Part shown: positions 1 to 8,163 of the stretch, in pieces
How the letters are laid out: each line of letters starts with the position of its first letter
Position numbering within the stretch: position 1 is the stretch's first letter
From: Halosimplex rubrum
GTDB taxonomy: Archaea; Halobacteriota; Halobacteria; Halobacteriales; Haloarculaceae
Direction of reading: 5' to 3'
Assembly (NCBI RefSeq): GCF_013415885.1
Contig: NZ_CP058910.1
Span: 682,001-746,000 of the forward strand
DNA: 64,000 nt
Translations under genes and position numbers: made by a program
Notes under the pieces: model-generated
The model's input: only the letters and a program-made list of their open reading frames with translations
What the model was told of the DNA's origin: nothing
Databases searched by the model: none

Positions 1-916
1 CGAGTGCATCGCCGTCGGTCGCTTCGATAGCGTCGAGAATCTGGCTGGACCGGGCGGGTTCGCGGATCTGGATGCCGTCGGCGGCGTCGTTGGTCGGCGA
101 GTCCATCGCGACCCCCTCGCCGTGTAGTTCGTCCGCGACCGGCGCGGCGCCGGTGGCCTGCACGCCGAGCAGTCGCGGCATGCCGTCGGTCCAGCCGGCG
201 TCGCGGAGCGACCGGAAGCCGCGATAGGCGCCGAGAAAGAGAGTGCCGTGGCCCAGCGGCGTGACGACGGCGTCCGGGACGTCCCAGCCCCGTTGTGCGG
301 CGAGTTCGAACGCGAACGTCGCCGTCCCGCGGAAGAAGGCGGGGTTCCAGGCGTGGCTGGCGTACCAGCCGCTCTCGCTGCTCGCTACTGCTTCGACGCA
401 GGCGTCGGTCACGTCGCCCCGGGCGCCCTCGACGCGAACCACGTCGGCGCCCGTCCGCTCGATGGCCCGGAGCTTGCCGGGGTTGGCGTCGGCGGGAACG
501 TAGATCTCGGCGTCGATACCCGCACGGGCGGCGTAGGTGGCGATCGCGAGCCCGGCGTTGCCCGATGAGTCTTCGAGGACGCGTTCGACGCCGAGTTCGA
601 CCGCTCGCGAGATCGTGAGGGCGGCGCCGCGGTCCTTGAAACTCCCCGTCGGAAAGATCGATTCGAGCTTGAACTGCGCGTCCCACTCGGGCGCGTCGAC
701 GACCGGCGTCCACCCTTCGCCCAGCGTGACCGCGCGTTCGGTATCGAGGAACGGATCGAACGCCCACAGCCCGCGGTCGCGGTCGAGGTGTGCCGGGGGG
801 TGGTCGGTGTCCGGCAGCGGGGTGTCGGCGTAGTCGAACGCGCCCCCGCAGTCGCAGCGCCACGGAGCGTCGGCGTCGTCGGGGTAGGTGCGGCCGCAGT
901 CGCCGCAGGTGAGCAT
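1..916 (-). CDS. thrC: Threonine synthase (PLP-dependent), C-terminus cut by window edge
   Basis: Catalyses O-phosphohomoserine to threonine in the cytoplasm. Read on the minus strand from ATG at 916. The N-terminus carries a small zinc-ribbon-like set of cysteines (C4, C7, C21, C23), as in archaeal threonine synthases. The PLP-binding lysine is K94 in PTGSFKDRGAA, and the cofactor-phosphate motif SSGNAG follows near residue 118. About 305 codons are inside the window; the C-terminal part lies beyond position 1. The frame stays open across the whole interval. A threonine-synthase-like PLP enzyme of other specificity cannot be excluded because the substrate-binding C-terminus is missing. Threonine deaminase (8164) and threonine aldolase (27252), which consume threonine, lie elsewhere in the window. 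Confidence 0.9.
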   Translation of the reverse strand, partial: MLTCGDCGRTYPDDADAPWRCDCGGAFDYADTPLPDTDHPPAHLDRDRGLWAFDPFLDTERAVTLGEGWTPVVDAPEWDAQFKLESIFPTGSFKDRGAALTISRAVELGVERVLEDSSGNAGLAIATYAARAGIDAEIYVPADANPGKLRAIERTGADVVRVEGARGDVTDACVEAVASSESGWYASHAWNPAFFRGTATFAFELAAQRGWDVPDAVVTPLGHGTLFLGAYRGFRSLRDAGWTDGMPRLLGVQATGAAPVADELHGEGVAMDSPTNDAADGIQIREPARSSQILDAIEATDGDAL

Positions 917-1066
917 AGCGGCCGTTCGGTCCGGCCCGACCAGTAGGTGACGGTCCCGCCCGGCGCCCTCGACCCAACGGCCGCTCGTTGGCCCCCGCGG
1001 ACGGACCGTTCACTTTCACTCCGGCCGGCGGAGGTTCATGACGGACCCGTCCGTGGGTCCGGCGAC

Positions 1067-2143
1067 ATGGACGACCGCGTCAGACGACACGCCGAGATCC
1101 TCGTCGACCACTGTACAGATGTCTCCGCCGACGACAACGTGCTCGTCCGGGCCCCGACCGCCGCGGCGGACCTCGTGGAGGCGCTGTACGAGCGCCTCGG
1201 CGAGCGCGGTGCCCGCCCGACGACCGAGTGGCGCCACCGCCGTGCCGCCCGGGCCTATCGCCGGGCGCTCGACGCCGGAGACGTACGGACCGCCGACCAC
1301 CGGCTGGCGGCGATGGCGGAGACCGACGTGGTCATCCTGATCAAGGGCGGGGAGAACGCCGCCGAGGGGAGCGACGTCGACCCCGAGAAGAGCGCCGCGG
1401 CGAGCCGCGCGAAACGGCCGATACTCGAGGAGCGCCTCGACACCCGCTGGGTGATCACCCAGCACCCGACGCCGGCCGACGCCCAGCGGGCCGAACTGTC
1501 CACGCGGGCGTGGGAGGAGTTCGTCTACGACGCCGTCGACTGCGACTGGGACGCCCAGCGGCGGTTTCAGGAGCGACTCGTCGACGTGTTGGAGCCCGCC
1601 GCGTCGGTCCGCGTCGTCTCGGGCGACGACACCGACCTCCGCCTCTCGGTCGACGGGATGGGGACGTTCAACGACGCCGGCGAGGACAACATGCCCGGCG
1701 GCGAAGTGGCGACCGTCCCGGTCGTCGACTCCGCCGACGGACGGATCGCCTTCGACCTGCCGGTCACCCGCAACGGCCGGGAGATCCGCGGCGCTCGGCT
1801 CACCTTCGAGGACGGCGAGGTCGTCGACCACGCCGCCGAGCGCAACGAGGCGGTCCTGACGGCCCTGCTGGAGACCGACGACGGCGCCCGCCGGCTCGGC
1901 GAACTCGGGATCGGGATGAACCGCGGTATCGACGAGTTCACGGACAACCTCCTGTTCGACGAGAAGATGGGCGACACCGTCCACGTCGCCCTAGGCGACG
2001 CGATGGCCGAGTGCGTCCCCGACGACCGCGAACTGAACGAGAGCGCCGTCCACGCGGACATGCTCGTCGACGTGAGCGAGCGCTCGCGGATCGAGGTGGA
2101 CGGCGAGGTCGTCCAGGAGAACGGGACGTTCGTCTTCGAGTGA
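1067..2143 (+). CDS. M29-family metallo-aminopeptidase paralogue lacking the catalytic Tyr
   Basis: Cytoplasmic aminopeptidase of the thermophilic M29 family (AmpS/PepS/AmpT). I chose ATG 1067 because MDDRVRRHAEILVDH aligns with the start of the paralogue at 22361-23455. The expected metal ligands are present: Glu in NMPGGEV, Glu in RLGELGIGMN, His in GDTVHVALG, and His and Asp in AVHADM. The family tyrosine seven residues after the first His is methionine here (HVALGDAM), whereas the paralogue keeps Tyr (HMAVGRAY). About 358 residues, slightly short of the usual 370 to 410. The overall fold seems intact, so the protein may have altered activity or specificity. It is divergent from thrC and followed by the citrate-synthase remnant. 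Confidence 0.9.
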   Translation: MDDRVRRHAEILVDHCTDVSADDNVLVRAPTAAADLVEALYERLGERGARPTTEWRHRRAARAYRRALDAGDVRTADHRLAAMAETDVVILIKGGENAAEGSDVDPEKSAAASRAKRPILEERLDTRWVITQHPTPADAQRAELSTRAWEEFVYDAVDCDWDAQRRFQERLVDVLEPAASVRVVSGDDTDLRLSVDGMGTFNDAGEDNMPGGEVATVPVVDSADGRIAFDLPVTRNGREIRGARLTFEDGEVVDHAAERNEAVLTALLETDDGARRLGELGIGMNRGIDEFTDNLLFDEKMGDTVHVALGDAMAECVPDDRELNESAVHADMLVDVSERSRIEVDGEVVQENGTFVFE

Positions 2144-2171
2144 GCGAGCGGGCGCTCGTCGACGGCGGGAG

Positions 2172-2249
2172 TTATCGCTCGTCGATCGGGGGGTACGTCA
2201 GATCCTCGGGGCCGGTGTAGCGGGCCCGCGGGCGGATGAGGCGGTCGTG
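2172..2249 (-). pseudogene. Detached copy of the citrate synthase 3' end
   Basis: These 78 bases, read on the minus strand, encode the last 25 or so residues of citrate synthase a second time (RLIRPRARYTGPEDLTYPP) and end in TAA. The intact gene encodes the same stretch with Glu for Thr and Leu for Ile, and ends in TAG. I count about 15 base differences in 78, mostly synonymous, so the copy is diverged but carries the signature of a once-coding sequence. It has no start and is not in frame with the intact gene. It abuts the palindromic element at 2253-2375. Confidence 0.85.
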
Positions 2250-2252
2250 CCA

Positions 2253-2409
2253 CCACCTTTTTCTTCGACGGGTTTCCTCGCTCACTCGGCTCACGGCTTC
2301 GCCGTTCGCATCGAGGTCTCCCTTCGGTCGACCTCGCCCCGTTCGCTGCGGGAACCCGCCTCGAAAAAAAGGGGGCGAAAAGCGGCCGCTCACTCCGTTC
2401 GCGGCCGTG
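2253..2409. repeat. Palindromic intergenic element, copy A
   Basis: Lies between the true citrate synthase stop and its detached 3' copy. The left end CCACCTTTTTCTTCGACGGG (from 2253) pairs imperfectly with AACCCGCCTCGAAAAAAAGG near 2353-2373, giving long inverted ends. Inside are shorter palindromes, for example CGAGGTC/GACCTCG at about 2310-2334 and gcgaac/tgagcg-type arms. The T-rich strand after the citrate synthase stop could also end its transcription. It shares ends and internal style with the element at 33492-33550. No open frame in it looks like a gene. Confidence 0.7.
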
Positions 2410-3546
2410 CTATCGCTCGTCCAGCGGCGGGTACTCCAGATCCTCGGGACCGGTGTACCGCGCACGGGGACGGATCAGGCGGTTGTCCTCGACGTACTCG
2501 GCGGCGTGGGCGATCCAGCCGGCCGAGCGACTCATGGCGAAGATGGGGGTGTAGATGTCGACGGGGATACCCATCTGGTAGTACGTCGACGCCGAATAGA
2601 AGTCGACGTTCGGGGCCAGCCCCTTCTCGTCGGCCATGAACTGCTCGATCTTCGTGGAGTACTCGTACCACTTGGGGGTGCCGGCGGCCTCGCCGAGCTC
2701 CTGGGAGCGCTCGCCGAGGATCTTCGCGCGGGGGTCCTTGACGTTGTAGACGCGGTGACCGAACCCGGAGACGCGGCGGCCCTCCTCCAGGGCCTTCTCC
2801 GCCCAGCCGACGGGGTCGCGGTCGCTCTCGTCGACCTCCTCGAGCATCTCCATCACGTCCTGGTTGGCGCCGCCGTGGAGCGGGCCCTTCAGCGTGCCGA
2901 TGGCCGAGGTGACGGAGCTGTGCAGGTCCGAGAGCGTCGAGGCCGTGGTGATGGCGGAGAACGTCGAGGCGTTGAACCCGTGGTCGGCGTGCAGAACGAG
3001 CGCCATGTCGAACGTCTCGGCAAGCACCTCGTCGGGCTCCTCGCCGTTGAGCATGTAGAGGAAGTTCGCGGCGTGGGAGAGGTCCTCGCGGGGTTCGACG
3101 GGGTCGTCGCCGTCGCGCATCCGCGTGAACGCCGCGAGGATCGTGGGGATCTTGGCGGTGATGCGCCGCCCCTTGCGGAGCGTCGCCTCGCGGTCGGTGG
3201 CGGGCTCGTCGGCGTCGGGGTCGTACGCCGAGAGCATCGAGACCGCCGTCCGGAGCGCGGCCATCGGGTTCTCGTCGGCGGCGGCGAGCTGGCCGACCGT
3301 TTCGAGCACGTCCTCGTCGACCGAGCGCTCGGCGACCATCGAGTCGGTGAAGGCGTCGAGGCGGTCGGCGTCGGGCAACTCGCCGTGCCAGAGCAGGTGG
3401 ATGACTTCCTCGTAGCTCGCGTGTCTGGCGAGGTCCTCGATCGCGTAGCCGCGGTAGATGAGTCGCCCCTCGTCGCCGTCGATCTTGCTGAGATCGGACT
3501 CGGCGACGAGCACGCCCTCGAGGCCCTTCCGTAGCTCGTCGGTCAT
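2410..3546 (-). CDS. gltA: Citrate synthase
   Basis: Condenses acetyl-CoA and oxaloacetate to citrate, entering the TCA cycle. At 378 residues it matches the short archaeal and Gram-positive type. The catalytic His-His-Asp set is visible: H224 in LHGGAN, H264 in GFGHRVYN and D315 in NVDFYSAS, with the conserved H189 in ADHGFNAS. The start MTDELRKGLEG is the family-typical N-terminus. An AAAAGGG stretch about 25-31 bases upstream on the coding strand side could be the TATA element of a leaderless transcript. The stop is TAG, and the 3' end is repeated beyond a palindromic element at 2172-2249. Malate dehydrogenase of the same cycle is at 45426. Confidence 0.97.
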   Translation of the reverse strand: MTDELRKGLEGVLVAESDLSKIDGDEGRLIYRGYAIEDLARHASYEEVIHLLWHGELPDADRLDAFTDSMVAERSVDEDVLETVGQLAAADENPMAALRTAVSMLSAYDPDADEPATDREATLRKGRRITAKIPTILAAFTRMRDGDDPVEPREDLSHAANFLYMLNGEEPDEVLAETFDMALVLHADHGFNASTFSAITTASTLSDLHSSVTSAIGTLKGPLHGGANQDVMEMLEEVDESDRDPVGWAEKALEEGRRVSGFGHRVYNVKDPRAKILGERSQELGEAAGTPKWYEYSTKIEQFMADEKGLAPNVDFYSASTYYQMGIPVDIYTPIFAMSRSAGWIAHAAEYVEDNRLIRPRARYTGPEDLEYPPLDER

Positions 3547-3905
3547 ACCCCATTCGTTCGCCTGGACCGGCCAAAAGGGTTACCGTTCGACGGTGGACGC
3601 GTACGGAATCACCGAACACCTTTCTGGACGAACGTCTACACACCCGACGGCGACACCTTCCCGGGATCGTCGCCCTCCGCACCGCAGCCCCCGACGTATC
3701 GGCGATCCAGTCGTCGATACACAGTTCGTCGATCGTCGTTCTCGTATCGTTCGATCCCGGCGATGTTCGATTCTCGCGAACGTCGGTGCCCCGCGCCGGA
3801 CGGGGCGTTCGGACGGGCGGCGGGAGTGATTCGAGAGGCGGTCACGTGCAGCTGTTCGGGAGATAGCGGGCACGACGGACCGTTTCGCGGGAGCGGCGAC
3901 CGCGG
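3547..3905. other. 359-base gap without a recognisable gene
   Basis: I see no convincing coding sequence here. The short open frames have the composition of shadow frames and no family resemblance. It holds the promoter region of citrate synthase at its left end. There are several GTCGAT- and CGTCG-rich stretches but no clear tRNA, terminator or repeat array. Confidence 0.5.
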
Positions 3906-4205
3906 TCACAGCCGCCGGGAGAGGCGGACGGCGCGGCCCAGCGTCAGGAGAAATGCGACGAGGCCGGCGGTCGACAGCGCGAGGACGAACCCGAGCCCGA
4001 CGTACAGCGCGGGCGAGCGCCGCGACCCCGGGAGGAGGACGAACAGGACGAACGCCGCGAGCGCGAGCGCGAGGCCGGCCGCGAGACCCCACTTGGCGTT
4101 ACGGCGGACGCGGAGCGCGGCGACGAAGGCGGCTCTGCCGCTGTCGGCGTCGGCGGCTTCGGGGACGGGGGCCGACTCGCCGCCGTCCCGTCGCTCGCTG
4201 GCCAT
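3906..4205 (-). CDS. Small conserved haloarchaeal two-TM membrane protein
   Basis: A 99-residue protein starting MASERRDGGE. The first third is acidic and cytoplasmic-looking. Residues from about 38 to 60 and 66 to 88 form two hydrophobic segments (WGLAAGLALALAAFVLFVLL and YVGLGFVLALSTAGLVAFLL), and a basic tail follows. The motif RRNAKWGLAAG before helix 1 looks family-specific. I do not know the function. It is divergent from the deacylase-like gene at 4344, and the intervening segment carries both promoters. The start is chosen because upstream extension gives low-quality sequence overlapping the neighbour's promoter. Confidence 0.75.
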   Translation of the reverse strand: MASERRDGGESAPVPEAADADSGRAAFVAALRVRRNAKWGLAAGLALALAAFVLFVLLPGSRRSPALYVGLGFVLALSTAGLVAFLLTLGRAVRLSRRL

Positions 4206-4343
4206 ATCCGTAGTTGGGCCACGACCGGCAAAGTCGCGTCGATCGACGGCCGTCGAGGCGGGGCGCGAGCGGAGGGCGCCGCCGGTCCCGACGGCCGGGA
4301 GACACCGAACCGCTAAAGAACGGGCGGTCCCGCAGTGTTGGTA

Positions 4344-5300
4344 ATGACGACGCTCGGTACGGCCCAGGCGGCCCCCGGCGAGATGGACACGGGGCGCCTG
4401 TCGGTCGGCGAGACGCGCGACGGGACCGAGGTGGGGCTCCCGGTCGCGGTCATCAACGGCGCCGACGACGGCGACACCCTCTACATGCAGGCGGCCAGCG
4501 ACGGCGACGAACTCAACGGCGTCGGCGTCCTCCAGCGGGTCGTCCCGCAGCTCGACCCCGCCGAGCTGTCGGGGACGATCCTCGTCGTCGGCATCGTCAA
4601 CTACCACGCCTTCCAGGTGGCCGAACACCGCAACCCCATCGACGACACCAAGACCAACCGCGCCTACCCCGGCGACGAGACGGGCACCTCCACCGAACGC
4701 ATCGCCGCCGCGACGTTCGGCGCCGCCCGCCGCGCCGACCTGATCCTCGACCTCCATCAGGGGTCGACCTCCCGGATGATCGACGAGTGTCGCGTCCGCT
4801 GTGGCAAACGCCACCGCCTCCACGACGCCTGCCTCGAACTCGCGAAGGTCTTCGACTGCGGCTACGTCTTAGACCAGAAGGGCCCCGACGGCCAGCTCGC
4901 CCGCGCCGCCCCCGACGAGGGCATCCCCACCATCGACCCCGAGTTAGGGGGGTGTGTCGGCTGGGACGAGCAGTCCATCCGGGCCGGCGTCGAGGGCGTG
5001 TTCAACGTCCTCTCCTATTACGGATTCGCCGACGGAACCGTCGACACGAGCCCGCAGACCCGCGCCAGCGGCTTCGAGCAGTACGGCGCCCCCGCCGGCG
5101 GCCTCGTCTCGCTGAAACCCGACCTGGGCCAGCGCGTCGCCCGGGGCGACACCCTCTTCGAGGTCACCGACCCCTTCGGCGGCGTCAAGGAGACCGTCAC
5201 CGCCGACTCCTCGGGCGTCTTCTGGCGCGCCCGCCGGCTCCCCCAGGTCGCCACCGGCGAGTACGTCTGCTCGGTCGGGACGGACGTGGATTCGTACTGA
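4344..5300 (+). CDS. AstE/AspA-type (succinylglutamate desuccinylase/aspartoacylase) hydrolase
   Basis: A zinc-dependent deacylase-like protein of the M14-related AstE/AspA group, 318 residues from ATG 4344 (a GTG two codons earlier is possible). The family layout is clear: the metal motif around residues 53-56, then KTNRAYPGD (substrate-binding Asn-Arg), then DLHQGS with H138. The first ligand motif reads SDGDE instead of the usual HGxE, so the first His is replaced by Asp. A biotinyl/lipoyl-like beta segment near the C-terminus (GGLVSLKPDLGQRVARGD) is typical of the AspA-like subgroup. The substrate is unknown. It stands alone between divergent and convergent neighbours. Confidence 0.85.
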   Translation: MTTLGTAQAAPGEMDTGRLSVGETRDGTEVGLPVAVINGADDGDTLYMQAASDGDELNGVGVLQRVVPQLDPAELSGTILVVGIVNYHAFQVAEHRNPIDDTKTNRAYPGDETGTSTERIAAATFGAARRADLILDLHQGSTSRMIDECRVRCGKRHRLHDACLELAKVFDCGYVLDQKGPDGQLARAAPDEGIPTIDPELGGCVGWDEQSIRAGVEGVFNVLSYYGFADGTVDTSPQTRASGFEQYGAPAGGLVSLKPDLGQRVARGDTLFEVTDPFGGVKETVTADSSGVFWRARRLPQVATGEYVCSVGTDVDSY

Positions 5301-5315
5301 ACGGCGGGGAGCCGA

Positions 5316-5744
5316 TCAGCTGAACGGGTCGTCCGCCGTCGTAAGTCTCGTCACGCCGTCGAACCTGTCGAAGTCGTCGTCGAAGCTGTAGATGTATTCG
5401 GTATCGGTCCGCCGCATGTGCGCCACCAGAACTGCATCAGTGATCTCCAACCCCGCCTTTCGACGAAACAGGGCGCGTCCCCGCTCGAAGTCCTCCTGTG
5501 CCACCTGCCGGATCTGGAACCCCCGGCTCTCGGTCAGAACGTCCAACGTCTCGACGGCGCGGTCGTGGCCGCCGAGCTTCGTAATCGGGTTCAGGATCTC
5601 CGGAACGGAGTAGTTCGTCACGACGCCGCGAGGAAGGTCTCCGTGGTCGATCGCTTCCACGATCGGCGTCGCTCGGTCGTGGTACTGGTCACGGCTGTTC
5701 CGATACGCCAAAATGACGTTCGAATCGACTATCGCGTCGGCCAT
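5316..5744 (-). CDS. PIN-domain nuclease, VapC-like toxin
   Basis: A 142-residue PIN domain. The acidic active-site residues are visible in order: D7 in AIVDSN, Glu in VPEIL, Asp in ITDAVLVAH, and the C-terminal SFDDDFDRF. Such proteins are RNases that usually act as toxins. The ATG overlaps the stop of the AbrB-type gene upstream by one base (TGATG), so the two are translationally coupled, which is the classic antitoxin-toxin order. The pair is slightly less GC-rich than its neighbours and lies between two unrelated housekeeping genes, so it is probably a mobile cargo pair. Confidence 0.9.
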   Translation of the reverse strand: MADAIVDSNVILAYRNSRDQYHDRATPIVEAIDHGDLPRGVVTNYSVPEILNPITKLGGHDRAVETLDVLTESRGFQIRQVAQEDFERGRALFRRKAGLEITDAVLVAHMRRTDTEYIYSFDDDFDRFDGVTRLTTADDPFS

Positions 5745-5980
5745 CAGGACCAGTCGTACCTCTCTGTCACTTCGACAGCGTCCGTCTCACCCATGTCGAC
5801 CGGCTCGACATCGTCGGTGACGCCATACCGCTCGCGAACGATCTCGGCGACCAATCGCCCCTCGTCGTCCACGTTCCACTTGAGTTGATCACCGGGCTCT
5901 AAGTCGAGGTCCTCTCGGACAGAAGCAGGGATCGTGACGGCGTAGCTTCGATTGACTGTCGTCTCGTCTTCCGCGGCCAT
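5744..5980 (-). CDS. AbrB/SpoVT-type DNA-binding antitoxin-like protein
   Basis: A 78-residue protein with the swapped-hairpin AbrB motif: NRSYAVTIPASVREDLDL, then EPGDQLKWNVDDEGRL. The acidic C-terminal tail (GVTDDVEPVDMGETDAVEV) would contact the toxin. It precedes the PIN gene with a one-base overlap. The family binds DNA as a dimer and normally represses its own operon. The start MAAEDETTVNRS is the first ATG ahead of the domain. The promoter must lie in the short gap before the dihydrofolate reductase gene. Confidence 0.88.
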   Translation of the reverse strand: MAAEDETTVNRSYAVTIPASVREDLDLEPGDQLKWNVDDEGRLVAEIVRERYGVTDDVEPVDMGETDAVEVTERYDWS

Positions 5981-6046
5981 ACCAATACGTACCGCTCCCT
6001 GCCCGAAAACAATTTCCCAGGCAATTGGAGTGTCCCGGGCGTTCAG

Positions 6047-6532
6047 CTACCGGTCGTTAGTTCCCGTTCGCTCCCACCGCTCGACGGCGAAGTTCTCGTA
6101 CTCCTCGCGCTCGACGAGTCGCCAGTCGTCCTCGCTCCACTCGGGGTAGTAACTGTCGCCCTCGTACTCGCCGGGAACCCGTGTCAGGACCATCCCGTCG
6201 AGATGGGGCTGGAAGAGCGCGTAGATGCCGGCGCCGCCGAGGACGTAGGCGCGGTCGGCGTCCAGCGACTCGGCGATTTCGGCCGCGTCGTCGACGCTCT
6301 CGGCGTGGTAAGCGTTCTCGCGGTCGTAGGCCCGTTCCGTCCGGCTGAGGACGACGTACGCCGAGCCGGGCGGGTCGTCGAACATCTCGTAGGTGCGCCG
6401 CCCGTAGACGGTGGGGTAGTCGGCGACGCGCTCGCGGTACTGCCGCTTGTCCTCCGGGAGGTGCCAGGGCACCTCGTCGTCGTCGCCGATGACGCCGTTG
6501 TCGGCGACCGCGGCGACGGAGATCAGCTGCAT
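6047..6532 (-). CDS. folA: Dihydrofolate reductase
   Basis: Reduces dihydrofolate to tetrahydrofolate with NADPH, in the cytoplasm. At 161 residues it has the normal length of haloarchaeal DHFR. Visible motifs are the N-terminal MQLISVAAVADNGVIG, the substrate loop VPWHLPEDKRQYR, VYGRRTYE (cofactor site) and LGGAGIYALF. The protein is very acidic, as expected in a high-salt cytoplasm. It lies just upstream of the MATE gene on the same strand, with 24 bases between the MATE start side and this stop side, but its own position after the MATE gene suggests possible co-transcription. No oddities are seen. Confidence 0.96.
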   Translation of the reverse strand: MQLISVAAVADNGVIGDDDEVPWHLPEDKRQYRERVADYPTVYGRRTYEMFDDPPGSAYVVLSRTERAYDRENAYHAESVDDAAEIAESLDADRAYVLGGAGIYALFQPHLDGMVLTRVPGEYEGDSYYPEWSEDDWRLVEREEYENFAVERWERTGTNDR

Positions 6533-6556
6533 ACACCCGCTTCGGACGGGAACGGC

Positions 6557-7966
6557 TTAATCGCCCGCCTCCGCGTCGCCGGCGCCGTCGCCGCTCGCGC
6601 TCCCGCGTTCGTCCATCATCGCGGCGGCTTTCTCCGCCCACCCGCCGTACGCGAACCCCCAGGCGACGACGGCGAGCGCCCAGAACTGCTGGAGCGCGAT
6701 GGCGGCGTAGATGCCGATCACGCCCCAGCCGAGGAGCACGCTCGTCAGGTAGCCGAAGCCGAGGAGGAAGCCGAACATCCCCGTCGTTCGCGCGATAAAG
6801 GGCGTACGGGTGTCGCTGCCGCCCTGAAGCGACCCCGAGATAGCGAGGTAGGCGCCGATAGCGGGGGCGGCGACGGCGTAGGCCCGACAGAAGCCGACGG
6901 CGTACTCGGCGGTGGAGGGGTCGCTCGTGAACAGCGAGACGAACCAGTCGGCGCCGAAGAAGAGCGCGACGGCGATGGCGCCCATCGTGAGGACGGCGAG
7001 GACGGTCGTCGCCCACCCCTGGAAGCGCGCGGCGGCCACGTCGCCGTCGCCCAGCGACTGCCCGACGACGACGCTGGCGGCGGTGTGGTAGGCCCGCCCC
7101 AGCGGCGAGGTGACCTGCTGGTACATCCGCCGGCCGATCTGGTAGGCGGCGTTGACGTCCGTCCCGAAGGTAAGGAGGAGGGCGTTGAACGGGAACTCCG
7201 CCAGCGTCGTCACCAGTCCCTCGCCGATCCGGGGGGCGCTGACCGTCAACAGCTGCTTGGCGATGACCAGATCCCGCGGGCGGGCGAACGACGCCTCCGT
7301 CCGGGAACTCCAGATCGCGACGGAGAGCGCGCCGGCGGTGACGGTGTTGCCGACGGCAGTCGCGATCCCGACGCCGACGATGGCGAGTCTGGGCGCGCCG
7401 AAGAGTCCGAGACCGAGCACGAGCGACCCGACGATGTTGAGCAGCGAGGAGGTCACGTCGACGTACATCGGCGTCCGGGTGTCGCCGGTGCCCTGCAGCG
7501 CCCGCGCCGCGACCAGCGCGACGTGTCTCGCGGGCGCGCTCGCGAAGACGATCGCGAGATAGGTCCCGCCCATCTCGGCCACGTCCGCCGGGGCCCCCAG
7601 CAGGGCGATGGCCGCCTCGCCGAAGAGGAACCCGAACGCGACGAAGGGGATGCCCGAAAGCAGCCCCAGCAGGACGGCCTGGGTGACCGCCTGGTCGCGG
7701 TTCTCGACGGCCGCGCTCCCGGTGTCCTGGCTGGACAGCGCGATGGCGCCGCTGCCGAGACCGAGGCCGATCCGCAGCGGGAAGCGGGCGTACAGGTCCG
7801 CGAGGCCGACCGCGGCGACCGCCGCCGGCGAAAAGAGCCCGGTGACGACCACGTCGGTCGTCCGCATGAGCGTGCGGAAGACGTGCTGGATCATCATCGG
7901 CCACGACAGCGAGAGCACTCGCCGCCAGACACCGAGTCCGCGCTCGCGCACGCTCGCCGCCGACAT
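6557..7966 (-). CDS. MATE-family multidrug/toxin efflux transporter
   Basis: A 469-residue inner-membrane protein with twelve predicted hydrophobic segments in two related halves, as in the MATE family (NorM/DinF). It exports cationic or other small molecules with Na+ or H+ antiport. Recognisable segments are VLSLSWPMMIQHVFRTLMRT at the start, QGTGDTRTPMYVDV in the first half and its counterpart QGGSDTRTPFIARTTG in the second, a repeat that marks the two-fold symmetry. The cytoplasmic tail is acidic. The start follows MSAASVRERGLG. The gene lies 24 bases upstream of DHFR. The substrate cannot be told from sequence. Confidence 0.93.
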   Translation of the reverse strand: MSAASVRERGLGVWRRVLSLSWPMMIQHVFRTLMRTTDVVVTGLFSPAAVAAVGLADLYARFPLRIGLGLGSGAIALSSQDTGSAAVENRDQAVTQAVLLGLLSGIPFVAFGFLFGEAAIALLGAPADVAEMGGTYLAIVFASAPARHVALVAARALQGTGDTRTPMYVDVTSSLLNIVGSLVLGLGLFGAPRLAIVGVGIATAVGNTVTAGALSVAIWSSRTEASFARPRDLVIAKQLLTVSAPRIGEGLVTTLAEFPFNALLLTFGTDVNAAYQIGRRMYQQVTSPLGRAYHTAASVVVGQSLGDGDVAAARFQGWATTVLAVLTMGAIAVALFFGADWFVSLFTSDPSTAEYAVGFCRAYAVAAPAIGAYLAISGSLQGGSDTRTPFIARTTGMFGFLLGFGYLTSVLLGWGVIGIYAAIALQQFWALAVVAWGFAYGGWAEKAAAMMDERGSASGDGAGDAEAGD

Positions 7967-8163
7967 TGCCCGTGCTGGGGACCCGCTCCGATTGAAGGTG
8001 TCGATGGCCGACGCGTCCCGGTCGAGACGAGAGCGGCCGTCCGCTGTCCGCCGGTTTCACGTTCACTCCGCGTGGCTCGCCGTCAAGTACACGCCCGCGG
8101 TAGTCGTCGGTGTCACACGCGTCCTCCCCTTACATCTAACTCCCGTCGAGCGGTAGCGGTGGT

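Noticed and set aside
1016-1984. Long open frame antisense to the first M29 aminopeptidase
   Set aside because: Codon-position GC bias creates long antisense frames in this genome. It has no start context, no family resemblance, and the sense gene is certain.
2172-2465. A 97-codon frame running through the palindromic element and the detached citrate synthase end
   Set aside because: The frame crosses the intact gene's stop region in another phase and has no start signal. Its only protein-like part is the duplicated 3' end.
3906-4823. A 305-codon minus-strand frame including the small membrane protein
   Set aside because: Only its last third has the membrane-protein sequence; the upstream part overlaps the deacylase-like gene and looks like shadow sequence. 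The start at 4205 is preferred.
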